Shown here: positions 13,230 through 27,000 of the stretch, one piece after another
Layout: each line of letters opens with the position of its first letter
Numbering within the stretch: position 1 is the first letter of the stretch
NCBI GenBank assembly: GCA_004009845.1
Contig: RMBW01000017.1
Coordinates: 248,001 to 312,000, forward strand
DNA from: Davidsoniella eucalypti
Lineage: Eukaryota; Ascomycota; Sordariomycetes; Microascales; Ceratocystidaceae
Reading direction: 5' to 3'
Length of the DNA stretch: 64,000 nt
Program-made: the position numbers and the translations under genes
Notes under the pieces: model-generated
Databases searched by the model: none
Seen by the model: only the letters and a program-made list of their open reading frames with translations
Told to the model about the DNA's origin: nothing

Positions 13230-14747
13230 CTACGACTTATATTCAATAATCGCGGGATATCTGGAAGTCGCCGAAACTCCACACAGAGGCAACCATCTTG
13301 GGCGCCACAACCAACTATGAATAAGCCGGGCAATGCAGAGTATCTTGTAGAGAGGAGGGGCAGGCAGCATTTTTTATTTTTATTTTAATTTTATTTTAAC
13401 CCGCTATACCAGTCTTACAACTCCATCAGGGCATAAATGTTGATCAGAGTTGCGTTGAATTTTTGCCCGGCCCAGAAAACATCAAAGGAAGTTGGCCCTA
13501 AAGTCTGTTACTAAGGAGGAATTAGTCCAGATAATGCTTTATTTATTCATGTTCCCGTGAGCCCATTCCGGCTGGGCTAGCAGGGCGGAAGGGGAAAGCT
13601 CGAGCATCGAGAATATATGAATAGACAAAAAAGGACAGGAAAGGCAGATGGCCCATGATGATGTGATATAACGTCTTGTAATAGGGTGGCTCAAGCACTT
13701 TTGGCATAGTCCAAGGCATTGCTGTTCAATTTCCCAGGAGTTGTCGTTGTGATCATCTGCCGTTCTTGGATAGGCAGTCGAAGATGGACATCTCAGCGGT
13801 AAAAAGATGGACCCAGATATACAGAAAGCCAAAGTTACAAAGTCCAAAGCCTGGCAAAGCGGCTAGTTTGTGACCCCTAAGCTATCGCCTGCCAACGTCA
13901 TCCATTTACGTCACCAAGTAAAAATTTCGTACTTTTTTTTTCTTTTTTTCCCTCTCTCGCTCCTTTTTATACCAGTAGTGATAGTAAACTTGTGACTGCA
14001 GAACAAGTGACCAACTTGACCATTTGTTCTCGTCTGAAAACCAAAATACAGAAACCCGTCTTTATATCTCTCAACCAACACTGGCTCAGAAAATCGCCGT
14101 TTTTCCTTTCCTTATCTCTCCTTAGTTGTACCCTGGTCCTTACACCTCTCGCCTCTGGGTACAGCTTTCTTAGCTCTTTTACTTGTTCGTCGAACTTCCG
14201 AGAGCAAGCAGAAACAAGAGAAAAAAAGAACAAGAAAAATAAAAGTGGCCAGCATTAGCATTCCTTTGCCTCTTTCGTCTCCTGCAGAGGCCCGGCCCAA
14301 GACCAAGTTTACAGCCAGCCTTTTATTTGCGTTTTGCTTACTTGGTGTTTTTGCGTAGACTGGCTACTTGATCTCATTATTCACTCTATCTCTGCTCTTC
14401 CTCAGGGGCTGAAATTCCCTTTTAAGTTTTCCTTTTCCGCTCTTGACTGAACCACCCGAAACTACATCGGATACTTTTGTCTTCCTTTCCAAACTCGTTC
14501 TCGTTTTTCTGGTAGCCAGAACCCGATCGTTTTCTCTGCCCTTTCTTATATCTGGCGGTATATTAGCATTCTGCTTCTTTTTTTTCTTTTTCTTCTTTTT
14601 CCACCCCCAGCCCAGCACCAGAATTCCGCCAATAGCAATCCTCGACCTGCCACTGACTCGCTTTCTTCGTACACGACTCTTATTATCGTATTTCGTTGGC
14701 TCTTCTTCGATCTCGTCCAGCTCCTCATTACACACCTACAGCACGCA
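13230..14747. other. Gene-free stretch, includes 5' region of the next gene
   Basis: No gene was recognised up to the membrane-protein start at 14748. A (TTTTA)-type tract lies at 13371-13400. The last 700 bases are strongly pyrimidine-rich on the plus strand (e.g. 14575-14610), which is typical of fungal promoters and 5' UTRs. Confidence 0.5.
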
Positions 14748-15587
14748 ATGGTTCGCTCGAACCTTCTGTTCATGGCGGCGACGCTCCTGTCGTCCGCCTC
14801 GGCCGCCGTCGTGAGCCGGATAGACTGTACCAAGGCCGCGTCCCTGGTCGGGGCCGACTCGTCCATCATCGTGTGTCCCGATGCTACTCCTGACGACTGC
14901 CTGGTGCACCTGGGCCCCCACGAGCCCGCCTCAGCTCTCCAGTCCTGCTTCAGCAGCGCCGCATGTGCGTCGGCTCCCGATCCGGAGACCATCGACCCCT
15001 CCCAGACCTGCTATCTGTACACGTCTGCCGACGAGGTCGACCCGGCCGCTGCCGAGTTGAAGCTCCGCCGTCGCCGTCCGGCGCCCATCCCCATGCCCAC
15101 CAAGACTCGCTCGAGATACGCACAGCCGCCCGAGGTCACCATGATGATGGAAGCCATGAACGCGCTCATGGCCCGAGACACCGTATCCTACGATACCAAC
15201 TGCTCGTCTCTGAGCACCTACAAGTCCAAGGTCTGCACTAGCTCGGGCGACTCCAGCGCGTGCTCGTCGTCTACGATGAGCGTGGCCGTGTGCCTGGATG
15301 GCTACCTGTGCAAGACGGGCGGCTGCATGGAGCTGGACAACTCCATGGACACTTCTGCCGTCATCGTGGCCGTGTGCTTCGCGACCTTCATCACCCTGTC
15401 GATCGGTCTCATGTGCTTCTTCTGCTGCCGTGAGCGCGCCCACGACAAGAAAGTGGCTGCTCGTGTCGAAGCTGAAGCCATTGCCAAGGCTGCCGCCATG
15501 GACCAGAAGCGTGCCGATCGCCAGCCTTTGATGGGCGGCAGTGACAGCGGCGCTGACCAGCCTAACCCCTTCCGGGACCAGCACTAG
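14748..15587 (+). CDS. Putative secreted/cell-surface single-pass membrane protein, Cys-rich
   Basis: This intact, intron-free frame encodes 279 residues; I do not recognise the family. Residues 1-19 form a classic signal peptide ending SSASA. The ectodomain (20-203) holds 12 cysteines in two groups (27-88 and 152-193), separated by a basic stretch LKLRRRRP (105-111) that looks like a kexin-type processing site and by a Met-rich run near 132-141. A single hydrophobic segment (about 204-226) ends in FFCC, followed by RER. The cytosolic tail is Ala/Lys-rich and ends NPFRDQH; NPF is the motif bound by EH-domain endocytic adaptors. The predicted topology is type I, outside to inside. The start is supported by the signal peptide immediately after the ATG and by the GC-rich coding composition. 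It is convergent with NST1, with 1.4 kb between them. The role is unknown; a cell-wall sensor or receptor-like protein is possible. Confidence 0.8.
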   Translation: MVRSNLLFMAATLLSSASAAVVSRIDCTKAASLVGADSSIIVCPDATPDDCLVHLGPHEPASALQSCFSSAACASAPDPETIDPSQTCYLYTSADEVDPAAAELKLRRRRPAPIPMPTKTRSRYAQPPEVTMMMEAMNALMARDTVSYDTNCSSLSTYKSKVCTSSGDSSACSSSTMSVAVCLDGYLCKTGGCMELDNSMDTSAVIVAVCFATFITLSIGLMCFFCCRERAHDKKVAARVEAEAIAKAAAMDQKRADRQPLMGGSDSGADQPNPFRDQH

Positions 15588-17028
15588 ATGCGGAAAAATT
15601 AAATCACCCAGGACGTGCTGCTATATCCACACTCTGGCCGTCCTCTTTTTTCTTCTTCTTTTTCGTAATGGCCCAGTATGAATCACGTCTTGCTTTTCTC
15701 TTGTCTCGTCTGCATAAGCACTAGATCCGAGTGCGGGGTTTTGACGCAACGCCTTCTTCTGCTGCTGTGTTCACTTTGCTCACCCAAGCTTTGGGGGAAA
15801 GGTTCTTCCCTCGACCAAGGCTCCTATCTGCTACTTGGAGCCAACCGAAAAAAAATAAGACGGACAATTATATTATCTATTTTTCTTCTGGCTTGTGAAA
15901 GAGACATATATATCTCCGGGACTAACCCCATCCGGTATTTTCATATGGTTGCTGAAACATTTGACTTCTCTTCTTCATCCTTGACTCTTTTTATCCCTAT
16001 AACGTGACGTATCCTTTTTTCTTCTTTTTCTCTAACATTTGTTCTTCTTTTTTTATCAAAACAGTACATATATTCCAACTGTTTCCTTACTTCTTTTTCA
16101 TGTCGGAGTTTCATATTTTGCTTGCTCTTTTATATTTATTCTCCAATTTTCATCCCTGCTTGCCTTTTACCTACCGCCTTATATACAATACAGAGCTTTT
16201 TCCAATGAAAAAAAAAAAAGTATATATAGAAGACAGAATATAACTGTCATATCAAATATATCAGACCAAATGAAAAGTCAAATTTCTTCAGTCGTTGGAG
16301 TTCGTGACAATAATGTGATAACTTTAATCATTTTTGCTGCAAGAACAACGTTATCGCTTTGTTAGTGGTTTTGCTTGTTGTTATAACAACAGGCAACATA
16401 CATTTCATGCTGATAAAATAGTCATTATAGAACAATAAAGAAACAAATATATACACATACGTAAGCCTACCTCATTGTCACAATTACCATTATACTCTAC
16501 AGCACACTGGATATTCTTTGGAACAGCATTCATGCATTGGAGAAGAGGAAGAAAAAAATGTGAACAAGTTTCTTTGGTAATAGAAAGAACTCGAGGTCAT
16601 TCATTAGAAACTGGACCTGGCATGATAATGAGATAGAAAAAAGAAAACAAAGAAAGAGTAAGAAATATACTGCAGCTGGCGTAAGCAGTAGAAAATGGAA
16701 AACTGAAACTGGTTGAAACAACAATCCTGACCAAGACGAGATCAAGAAGGCGAAGAGAGGAACGGGACACATATTAGAGAATACAAGGAATCGACACGAA
16801 GGCCAAGAAAAGATAGAAAAGGGAAACAAACAACACTCTCCAAGAACCCAGGCAGAATCCATACAACTTCATCATATACCAGTAGTGCCACTATACATGA
16901 CATGAACTGGCCGAGACCGTATCATTTCATCTGATAGCACAATACTTGTTGAGAATACCTGATCTAGTAGACAGAACCACAAGGAGAAGAAGCCGTGATT
17001 TCACACAATCTCTTTTCTAGTAGTCTAT
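15588..17028. other. Convergent 3' intergenic region
   Basis: This is the tail-to-tail spacer between the membrane-protein gene and NST1. It is T-rich in the first half and A-rich in the second, consistent with two 3' UTRs. No gene was seen. Confidence 0.6.
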
Positions 17029-20000
17029 CTAGAGACGGCCAATGCCATGTCCTATCACGTGATCTACGCTATCGCATCCCATGACAGGTTTCTGCAAATA
17101 TGACGGGTGATAAATGTCCATAGGCGCTTCCCAGCGAATCAGCCGCATACCATTGGGCAACGAGCGATATTCAAAAACGCCTCCGCCGTTGTTGTGCGTA
17201 GCCAATGTTTCCGTGACGTTCATGAGGTCGCAGTCTTCGATTTCTTGGCTCAGGTGCATTTCAATATGGCGCTTGATCTTGTTGTAGTCGGCAAACCCGT
17301 CATGGACAACGTTTCCAGTGTCACGGAAGGTCTGGCATGCTTGTATCAGATAACGGCGGAGCATGGCTGGCGGTACAATCTTGCGTTGAGGCGCCATCGA
17401 GCCAATCCCGTTAGAGAATGGCATGTTGTTGCCGGGAATGGGCTGGTTCCAGATGCTAGACAGATTGGCCGGCGGAGCAAAGCTATTATTGCTCGGCTGG
17501 TTCGTTGGTTGCCAATGAGCATAGCCCATAAATGGTGAGCCGGTGAATGGTGCCCGACTAGCTGGAAGCGATCCTGATACTAGACGAGGGCGATGCGAGA
17601 CAGGCCTAATATCCTCCTGGTCGTCGAGGAGGGCACGACTACCCAGATGTTCGTTGATGTCTTCTTTGGGGACCGAATGGTTCCGGTTGTTGTGTACTAT
17701 CGATCCGGGGCGGCCAATGGGAGCGGGTCGTGAAGAAGGCAGGCCATTGGTAATACCAAGGGCGGTCAAATCAAACGACCCGGACGACTGGCGACCGTGA
17801 CTGAAAGGCGATTGAATGGGGTCGTTGGGACCACCGAAACTATTGCCTACAGGCATACCACCAAACCCATCGTAAGACTGATGAAGTCCTGGTGGCGGAG
17901 CGACAAACGGCTTCATCGGAGCTTGGCCCAAACCTGGTGGTGCTGGAATACCACAATCGATCGAGCCCATCCGTCCATACATTCCCTCATGCATAGGTCT
18001 GTTGTATAAGCCCGGGGGCATGGAAGATACTGTCGGGAGGCCAGGTGGAGGAACACCAGAGTTCAGACTGTTATACGCTTGTTGTGAGTGCGACATAGCC
18101 ATGCCTTTCATGCTTATCGAGCTACCAGGAGACATGGACTGTTCCGTATAGTGATGGTTCAGGACAGATGGTAGGCCAGTGCTATGAGTGATCGTAGACA
18201 AGGGACTCGGGCTTGTGTTGATGGACGATCCGACTAGTGGTGAGGCGTTCTGACTAAGTGCGCCGCTAGCTTGTGACCCAGATGGGACGCTTGATGAAGA
18301 ATTGTCCGTCATTTGCTGTGAGACGGTCCGTGACCCGATCGGCGTCAAGATCTTGGAGGCCAGAATTGGAGTTGCTACGGGAATCTTGGGTGACACAAAG
18401 TTGGCTGGGCTTAACGTAGCTGGCGTCGAGTTGAGCCCATGGACTGGGAGAGCTGTTTGAAGTCCGAGTGGAGTTGTAGCCTTGATAGTTGCTGGAGTAG
18501 TTGGCGTATTGACTACGGAGGACAGCGCCTTTGGAACGACGCAGGGCGTTGCTACCTTTATAGGTGTCACTATCGGAATAGCAGCCTTGGGTTTTGACGG
18601 TGTGATGGGAGGTGCCATGGTTTCAGGGCTTGCCGTCGGTTTTGCTTGTGACACGCTGCCTCGGGAATTTGCAGTGGTGGTCGCATTAGACGACGCCATA
18701 GCGACAGAAGCAGAAGTAGCAGCCGCTGCCTCTATTTCTGCTGCGACAGCCTCGGCCTCCTGCTTTTCCTTCTCATCCTGTGCTCTGGCTTCTCGTACCT
18801 TGGTTTCGCGATCGTCCTTCTCTTTTTGCCTAGCCTCCTCACGGAGTTTGTTCTGGCGTTCTTTTGCTTCCTTATTCTTGCGCTCTTGCTCGTGCAGCTT
18901 CTGTAAGCGCTCTTGTTCCTTCCGTTTGCGCTCTTCCTCTTCCACCCGGCGTTGTACTTCCTTGGCGCGGCGTTTCTCTTCGGCTTTCGAACGGGACTGG
19001 GCAGCCTGTGCTTCCTTCTCGGCTTTCTTTGCAGCGTCTTCGGCAACCTTCTCGGCCTCTTTGCGGGCTTTGGCTTCTGCAACAGCCTGTTTTCTCAATC
19101 TCTCCTTCTCACGTTTGCGCTGTTGCTTAGCAGTCTTTGCTGCTTCTCGGTCTTGGCGTTCTCGTTCTTCGTTCTCTAGCTCCTCCATAAGTTTAGCAGA
19201 ACGCTCAACGGAAAGTTTCTTTCGGTAGGCAGTAAGAAGTCGTTGTTCAAACATCCGCGCGGCAAAGAGTTGAAACATCTTACGACCCTCAACCATTCGT
19301 TGTTCTTCAGCTCCAGTTTCCTGTTGGAATGTTATTAGTTGATGTGCCATAAGAAGGGTGAGGGGTTTGAAAAAAAATTAATAATAGAATATTTGAGTAG
19401 AGAGCTTACGTCGTATTCAGTCTCTTCCTCTTCTTCGCCTTCTAATTCGGCATCGTACTCTCCGCCGTCTTCGTCAACGTCTTCGTCACAGGGTTCGTTT
19501 CTGGCATCGTAGCGACGGGCATGGGCAGTGGCAGTGGCAGAAACATAGTTTCTGTGCATCGTCGACGGAGACGGGATCTCTCGTGCGTGTTGGCTATCTA
19601 TAAACGAATGATGTTCTAGATGGTTGTTATCTTCACGGGCTATACGACGCTCGGCAAGCTTCTCCATCATTTCAAGAAAGCGTTTACCATCATTGCGTAG
19701 CAAATCATCTGCAACAGTCAATATTCCTTCTGTTATGTACAAGTTTATTAGAATCGTTGTGTTTTGGTATGTTCAAATGGAGTCAATAATTACCTTTTGC
19801 TTGTAGACTATTTCCAAACGTTAAGAAATCATTGTCCGTATGTTGTGATGGCGTGGGGTGGGGGTCGATCGAATCGTTGTCGTAGTCGTCGAATTCTTCC
19901 TCGTCACTATAGAGGTCGTCGTCTTCTCCTTCGTCATCGACGTCGTCTTCTTCTTCGAGATCGTCTGCACTCATTGAGACGTGCTCGACGATTTGGCTTT

Positions 20001-21078
20001 GTCGTCCATTTCGAGGCATTGCGCCGGGGTTTTGGTTCTGTGAGCGTGGGGTTTCACGGGTTGGCGGATTGGAGGATAAGAAAGACGTCATGCTTCCATC
20101 CTGTGCATACTGTTCAAGCTCGCGGTAGTACGAATCATAAAGGCCTTCCAACTCCCGCTCAATAGCAGTACGCTTACGACCACATACATTACAGGTGCAG
20201 GTGTTCTTTTGTTGATCCTTCATCTTCTTAAGGACGGTCTCCTTCTCTACGCGGACCAGGTTTTTGCGTTCTTCCTCCTCTAGGCTCAGCCAGAATTCTT
20301 TTATGCGCTCTTGGTCTTTGAGCGGACTGTTTGCCCAAACACCTTGATCTCGCGATGTGGCGTGTTGACTATGCGGTTGGTGTTGGTTTCGAGATTGAGA
20401 CTGGTGTTGGGGCTGGTTTCGGTTCGGATGTTGGTACGGATGAGGCATGACGGGATACGACGGTAAAACGTTGCGGGGATCGGTGTAAGGCCAAGCGGCA
20501 CATGAATCGGCGTTCTCAGCTGTCTTTGTCTTCTTCTTTCGCTTCTTGTTCTTCTTCGCCGACTGGGCATTTTGAGCGGCTATCGAAGCGTCAGCGTCGA
20601 TAAAGGTTCTCAAATCCTGACGCATATAGTCTATGGCGGGTTGACTACCCTCGGGTATCCGGTAGTGAAGGTTACTAGGTGGGGCTAGATAGCCGGAATC
20701 GATGACTTGGTGGGTAACGCCGGGGATATCCGCAGAGGCGGCTTTCGCAGCAGCTTGACGCTGACGCTTCTTCGCCTTTTTGGTAGCGGCTGGTGGTTGA
20801 TTGGGGTCATCGGAAGAACGCAATGAGGAGCCGTTGCAAGATGTTGAAGTAGCAGCGGCTGAATTCGGAGGTTCGTAGCCAGTGATGACGCCGGTGACTT
20901 CGTGGATTGTGAGGCCAGCAAATGAGCTTACTTTGTGGGGAGACTCGACTGGCGGGTAGTTTGTAGAGACCTGTCGAGGCACGGTGATGACTTTGGTGCC
21001 GTCTTTGTTGGAGTAGCGGGCGGCATTGCGCGGCGGCGAAGGGCTCTGCACCACGGGTCGGGTGTTTGTGACGGGCAT
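17029..21078 (-). CDS. NST1: Stress response protein NST1
   Basis: NST1 is a fungal coiled-coil protein genetically linked to salt tolerance; its molecular role is not well defined. The gene has three exons: 21078-19794, 19729-19410 and 19320-17029. Both introns have GT-AG ends (66 and 89 nt), and the total is 1298 residues. Splicing joins SLQAK to EGILTVADDLL and EYD to ETGAEEQRM, both typical of the family. Family hallmarks are KKAKKRQRQ-type basic runs near the N terminus, CTCNVCGRKRTAIE (a Cys motif) in exon 1, an acidic Asp/Glu stretch at the end of exon 1 and in exon 2, RMFQLFAARMFEQR at the start of exon 3, and then a long charged coiled coil (about 570-745). A Pro/Ser/Gly/Met-rich region follows, with a conserved C-terminal block (AMLRRYLIQACQTFRD). 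The length matches the family's usual 1200-1300 residues. No damage was seen. Confidence 0.92.
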
Positions 21079-24000
21079 TGTATGGGTTGTTTTTTTTGTT
21101 TCGTAGGGTGGAGGGAAGGCAGAGGGCGATCAGAATCAGAGGATGTTACGATGAAACAGGGCAATAGATCGGTCGGAGGAGTATGTGACGAAAAGCGGTG
21201 TTGGGGCGACGGCTTTGCAAGCAATCCAGGCTTAGTTCAAGTGTTCAGTGTTGATGGTGATGGTGATGGTGATGGTGATGGGGTTGAGCACTAAATGGCG
21301 ACAGAGACAGTGAAGGTTGGTCTCGGCAACCGGCATCGCAAGACGAAGCAAGCAAAAGCAGAAGCAGAAAGTTCAATCAATCGACGGCACGCTGATGATT
21401 TGTCCCGATAATAGATAAAATCTGGACGGCGGTGGTTGTGCAGCAACAGCAAACGATAGCAGAATGTGGTCGATTGAATGGATAGAGTTTTTTGGGGCAG
21501 CCGTGAATGGATTGGATTGTCCGTCTGCGTGTGTTGACACTACAGCTTTGGTAATGGTAGTATGGGAAGTCTGTAATTGTAGTGGGTTGGTCGGCGACAA
21601 GGTCAGTAGTAGAATTGCCAATTGCACTGATAATCTGCTGATAGTGCTCAAGACCACAGAATCCACAGGCTTGAAAAATGGCGGCAAAAATTGCGCCTAG
21701 TTGTGGAAACGGAAAGAAGGAAAAAATAAAAACTGGGCCAGGTCAACGATGAGCTAAAGCCTTTGTTCAACGAATGAATAGCGCTAATTAAGAAATGGAA
21801 AGATAATATCGTCAAAATCAACAATATCGAAACGCAGTGGTAGGCACGCACGCACAAAAGCAATGTGTGTAGCGTAGTGTAATAAGCGTAGAAAGCAAAT
21901 GGACTGGCAACTTGCTTGATGGATAGCTGAGCAGTTTCAATTCTCAGCATCTAAAGCAGGGTTGCTGATCAAAACAAGGCGGTACAGGTACAACGTTGTC
22001 GGAGAAAAAAAGAAAAGAGCAACAGGTTGACTGTCAAAAGCACATAATAATAAAAAAAGGCTCCAAATGATTCATAGATGTGGGATCTAGCTTGTTGTTC
22101 AAAGCCTTGCGGATCTAGGCCACTCACTAGAACAAGGCTGACATATGTGTATCTTTTTATTTACGGCAACTAGAGATGAGGGGATAAATGCATTCACAAA
22201 CAATATCAACACTGAATCAGAGGGGGAAAGAACATAAAAACCTGCCAGGTCGCGAGCTTGAGTAGTTGCTGTATGCAGCGCAGCTAAGGGCAGGGGATAC
22301 AAGCCATGCCTAGAATACAGAGGGATAAAGACACTTATAGGTACTAATTATAAGTCATATAATTCCAAGCATCTGATATGTATACGTTTGTTTCTTTCAT
22401 TTTTATGTTCTCCTGGCATATATTGAGTCTCTCTTTCTCTATTCGCTAATATATTCCATCATATACCATATCATCAGACAAGCTGAAGTCCCATAATATC
22501 GTAACATATACATATGTACATAGTACAACAAGCCAAGACAGCCGGTCCTGTGTGTGGCAATAGCTTTTTCGTGAATTGCCATATTCCCGAAACTAGTTGA
22601 CTAGTATATTTTTATCTTGGATAATAATACATAATCAGCAAATCGGCTGTCATGAGGTGCCTTACATACATACGCGAGGATACGCACCTAACCGTAACAG
22701 GCACATTAATTAGTGAAATTAGTAGCCAACTTATTCAGTGCACACACACACGAAAAAGAAGAAAAAAAACCTCAACGAACGAACAATAGTAACAAAAGCC
22801 TTTTCTTTTTCTGCCGTCCAGCGAATGACAATGCGTAGCATAGGGGGCGCATTAGTTTTAGTTTTAGATTTTTTTTCTTTTTTTCTTTTGGTGGGGTACT
22901 CCATCGTGGAGATACTGATGAGCGGGTGGATTTGGACTACTATTTTTTGCTATTTTGGTTTATTTACTTGATGAACGGGGATTTCAGGTGCTGAGAAATG
23001 TAGGGTTTTGGAGATTTTCATTTGAAATATCTAGCGACAAAAAAAACTATTATGTTGAATTCAGCTCGACTGGTCAAACGAGGCTAGCTAGAGGCTTGGT
23101 TCCTTCGTTTTAGCTGGGCTAGGGTTGAGAATGCATAGATGCAATCACTTTCCCGCCAAAACGGAATACACAATAGCCGTAGGTGCAAATAACAACCGTT
23201 TACATTTGAGAGCTGGCCGAGCCGGGGGCGGCAGTCAGAGTCACTTTGGCGAAGGATGCAAGTCTGTGTGGGAGAATCCTAGCTCCATGAATCATTAAAT
23301 TCTTAGATTATTGAGCTATTGGTACACTGTGACTATCTAAAGTTATACTGTGCGGCCCTCAGGGTTTTCGTGGGCAATAAGCGCTGTCGCACAGTGCAAT
23401 AAATGCGATATCACGTGGTATATACACTGTCTATAGATTCGAACCCTTACCATTGCTTGTCTTGTCACGAAATCTTGATAACTTAATATTAATCTCAAAA
23501 TACTGAATCTTGATTTCTGGTATCCAAGTCCTGCACATCCCTTGAATAAAAGATCTAAACAATATATTACAAATTAGCTAGGCTACATATCTGTATACTA
23601 CAACGTATCTCAAAAATCACATTCTCCAGATATAGCCGGAATATCTCCTTCAACATAACCATAAGCCACCAACGTTTGCCCAACTCAGCTGCTCGAAAAT
23701 GACGTCGAGTCTCCAGCTATTGGCCAGAGAAAGCAGGCATATACAGGAATCTTGGGTGAGCGCTTCTGTGATAGGTAGAGGACTAGAGACTTTGTGTCCG
23801 GATAGGTTTAGGATACCTGCAAGGCGCCGCTTATGCGTTGGCTGGTGTGGTGCAATATGGTCCTAGAGCGGGGGAATCTTAGACACGTATGCATGTATGT
23901 ATGAGTTCAAGTTCTCGAGATTGTTGATGACTCTATGACGAGCCGGCATTTAATAAAGGTTGTGCAGCTCAAGGCATAAGAGATATAAATGTGAAGACGT

Positions 24001-27000
24001 TTAGAAAACACATACATATGTGGCTAGTCCTATGCCAACAGTAGTTCTAAAGTGGATTGGATTCTACCTACAAATGATATTGCCCTTTGACATCAACTGT
24101 TATCTAGAATAGACTATAGACTCTGCAACGTTGTATTTCATATTACAGTATGTGTATGATTGATGATACCGAGAAAGAAACATTAATGTTTTCATTTACG
24201 AATGGAAGCGAAACAGAGAAACAAGCAGCAAAAAACGAATGCTGCTAAATTTAGCAAAGGCTCGCTCAGTTTCTGCATGTCACTGTGCGGTAATAGAACA
24301 CCCACCTTGATGGGCTCGCTGGCTTAGCGAAGCTTGGCTCTTTGATCGTTCTTTTTCTATTTTCCCTATTTTTTTTGGGTTGGTCTGTTTTGACTATAAT
24401 GTGTCCCAGTCCCGAGTAACAAGATATCAAGGCACTGTGAGCTGCTAAAAGTAGGAAAAACAATGGAATGACCCCTTGACCCCCGGAAAGATAAAGAAGG
24501 AGGCAAACCTCACCAAGGAAGGGTTGACAAGCGAGGAAATAAAGAAGGTAATGGGCAGTGGCAGAGCTTGGCTATAGCTTCATCTACGGCCTGGGGAGAC
24601 ATTGCATAGCTTTGAGGACTACCTCCGATGCTCTTTAGAAAGGCACGTAATTAGTGGAATAGCGGAATATATGATGTTTGACGTTGATAGAAAGCGTTGG
24701 TGTTATGACATGTACGGTGGTAGATAGTGCACAGCCGCAAAACCCAGAACAGGGTCTGAGCACGAGAAAAAGAGACGACTGACTGGCTGAGATCATTGTT
24801 CACAGATTCTCGTATATACATTCTTATAGAGGGTTGATACGCCGCTAGGCTTGAGCATGTGGTATTCGAGTAACAGAACGAAGAGCAAGTGTAAAAATAT
24901 GTACGGGAAGCTTGAATCATATCGTAGCAAGACGGATGTTACTGACTGCGGCGTAGGTTCTCACATGCCTGCACTATGGCGGTAATATAGAAAACCCGCC
25001 GTAGACAGACATGTTGATATGATTGAACTTGTTGATACGTACGTATCAAAGCTATAAAGTCACGGAACTTGAGAGCTGGGCGAAGAATATCAAAGGCGGG
25101 TCTGTAAGCAAACATGTTATGTTATACGGACCAACGCCCTGACATGATACGTAGTATCGATAATGGAAGCTTCACGTTGTGGTTATGCTTAATGTGAGAG
25201 TAGCTAGGAGAGAAGCTAAGAGAGAAGAGGAGATTATTGTCAAAAATAGAAAGCCGGCCAAAAAGGGCAGACCCAGACCTAGTCTAGTCCTCATAGCAGG
25301 TCTAGTAGTCGTGAGACTTCGTCCGTTTGCCATCCGGTGTTTTGACTAGCAAAAAACCAAGAGTAAGGACACAAAACGGGCAAGGAATAAGTCTCGCTGG
25401 TTCGAGGATATGGTTGTTGGGCCGTACTAATCACATGTATCCGTAAAGGATGGATGGATGCATTGCCGACTACACGATGTGGTAAAAGGAGGAAGGAGGG
25501 AGAAATAGCACTAACAATATACAAGGCCTTTTCTGAGGCTGGCTTGGTATATTGAGCCCGAGCTATGTAGGACACACACATTACCCTTTCTTTTCCTTTC
25601 CGCTTCGACTTACCAAACACAAGATGCCATCTCAAGCGGATACTAAAGAAAACCACGTCTAGAAGGCGAAGGCCGGGCTTCAACACGGATCTTACAGAAT
25701 TGCTTGGACTGTATGGGCCAAGTTCGGAAAGCAATGGAAGAAGGAAGCAAAGCGGGCGCATGAACGATAAGGCATTGTTGGTGTTAGCGCTGTATATATA
25801 TGTGTGTGTGTGTAGTTATATGTCAAGTGCAAATGCTAAAGCAAGATCGTATACCAAGGTTTAATTATAAAGTACTAAGGGCCATTCACGATGCTCAGGA
25901 CGGCGTTTCTTGATATGCAGGCGGAAGATCAACAGGGCAGGACACAGGACAGGACAGGGCAGGATCTAAGGCCTCCCGTTTGGAGATTTCTTAGGAAACG
26001 AACCCAAAAATAGCAGCAGTTTATTGGTAGCAGGCTTGGCCATGGCTATCAAAGGTGTTGAACATATACATAGCAAGGCACTAGTTAGCAACTCTAGTTG
26101 TTACTACATAGTGCTGGACTTCCAGGGTTCTATTCTGAAGAGAAAAGAGTGAGACGACTAGCCCACTCTGACGTCCGCTCTGGAAGGGGCGAAGGAGAAG
26201 AGGGAGACAACTTTTTCTTCGTATTCCGGAGGTCTGGGGCAGGCGAAGAGGAAATCGAGACATTGAAGACCGTATTCTCGTTCTCGCACTTTGGCTCATG
26301 GAGTGGATGGGATGGTCGGATAGCTGGCGTGATATGGAATATTGCTTCTATTTTTGACGACAATATCAAGTCAGAGAGCGAAGATAGTAGGATAAAGACT
26401 GCGATATCGATTACATATAAAGAGAGGCCTCTGCCGTTGGTGGTCAGTCGAGAAATCTCTTGGTCCATCACTCAACCGAGATAGTTACATAGTTGCTATT
26501 GTTGTTTATTTTGGTTTAGTAGCGCAGATCTACTCAGCTATAACGTCAGTCGTTCTTGCTGCGTCTAATCAACTATTGTTTTTCTTCTCTTTGTCTTATT
26601 TTTTCTAGGTGGGCACACTGGCGATTTCGAGAGCACAACGCTGCCAATCTCTTCTTATTCTTCACTGCTATTGTTCTTTTTCTGGCTTTAGCTATCTAGC
26701 TATATAGAGGGTCAGTGCAGTGGCTCAGTGCTATTCCCCGCCTTCGCATAGAGCTCTTTCTTAGCGGCTGCCAGCGCCCCTGTCCACTAAAGCGATCTGC
26801 TGCTTAGCTAGTCGCCTCAAACCAGACTAAGTCAACCAACATCATCACTACACTATATCGCAGGCTTCTGCATTGCCATCCTTGCCTGTCCCAATTTCAT
26901 TCCGACCCCCCCATCACCAGCGGTTCTGTTCATGCTTCGCTTCGCTTGCATCAATTGTCAATTATCGATTGATCGTCAGGCATCGTTTCTATGGTTCCCA

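Noticed and set aside
14931..15584. A 217-codon open frame opposite the membrane-protein gene
   Set aside because: GC-rich antisense shadow of a gene with a clear signal peptide and membrane helix.
18482..19228. A 248-codon Ser/Ala/Phe-rich open frame opposite NST1
   Set aside because: It is the antisense shadow of the NST1 coiled-coil repeat; NST1 has clear family motifs and splice sites.
21241..21290. CRISPR-like or satellite repeat
   Set aside because: It is a plain 6-bp microsatellite with no spacers.
23430..23450. GATTCGAACCC resembling a tRNA T-arm on the minus strand
   Set aside because: The bases on either side of the loop do not pair, and no acceptor, D or anticodon arms could be placed.
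25291..25761. A 156-codon frame on the minus strand
   Set aside because: No recognisable domain, no signal of coding composition, and it lies in otherwise gene-free sequence.
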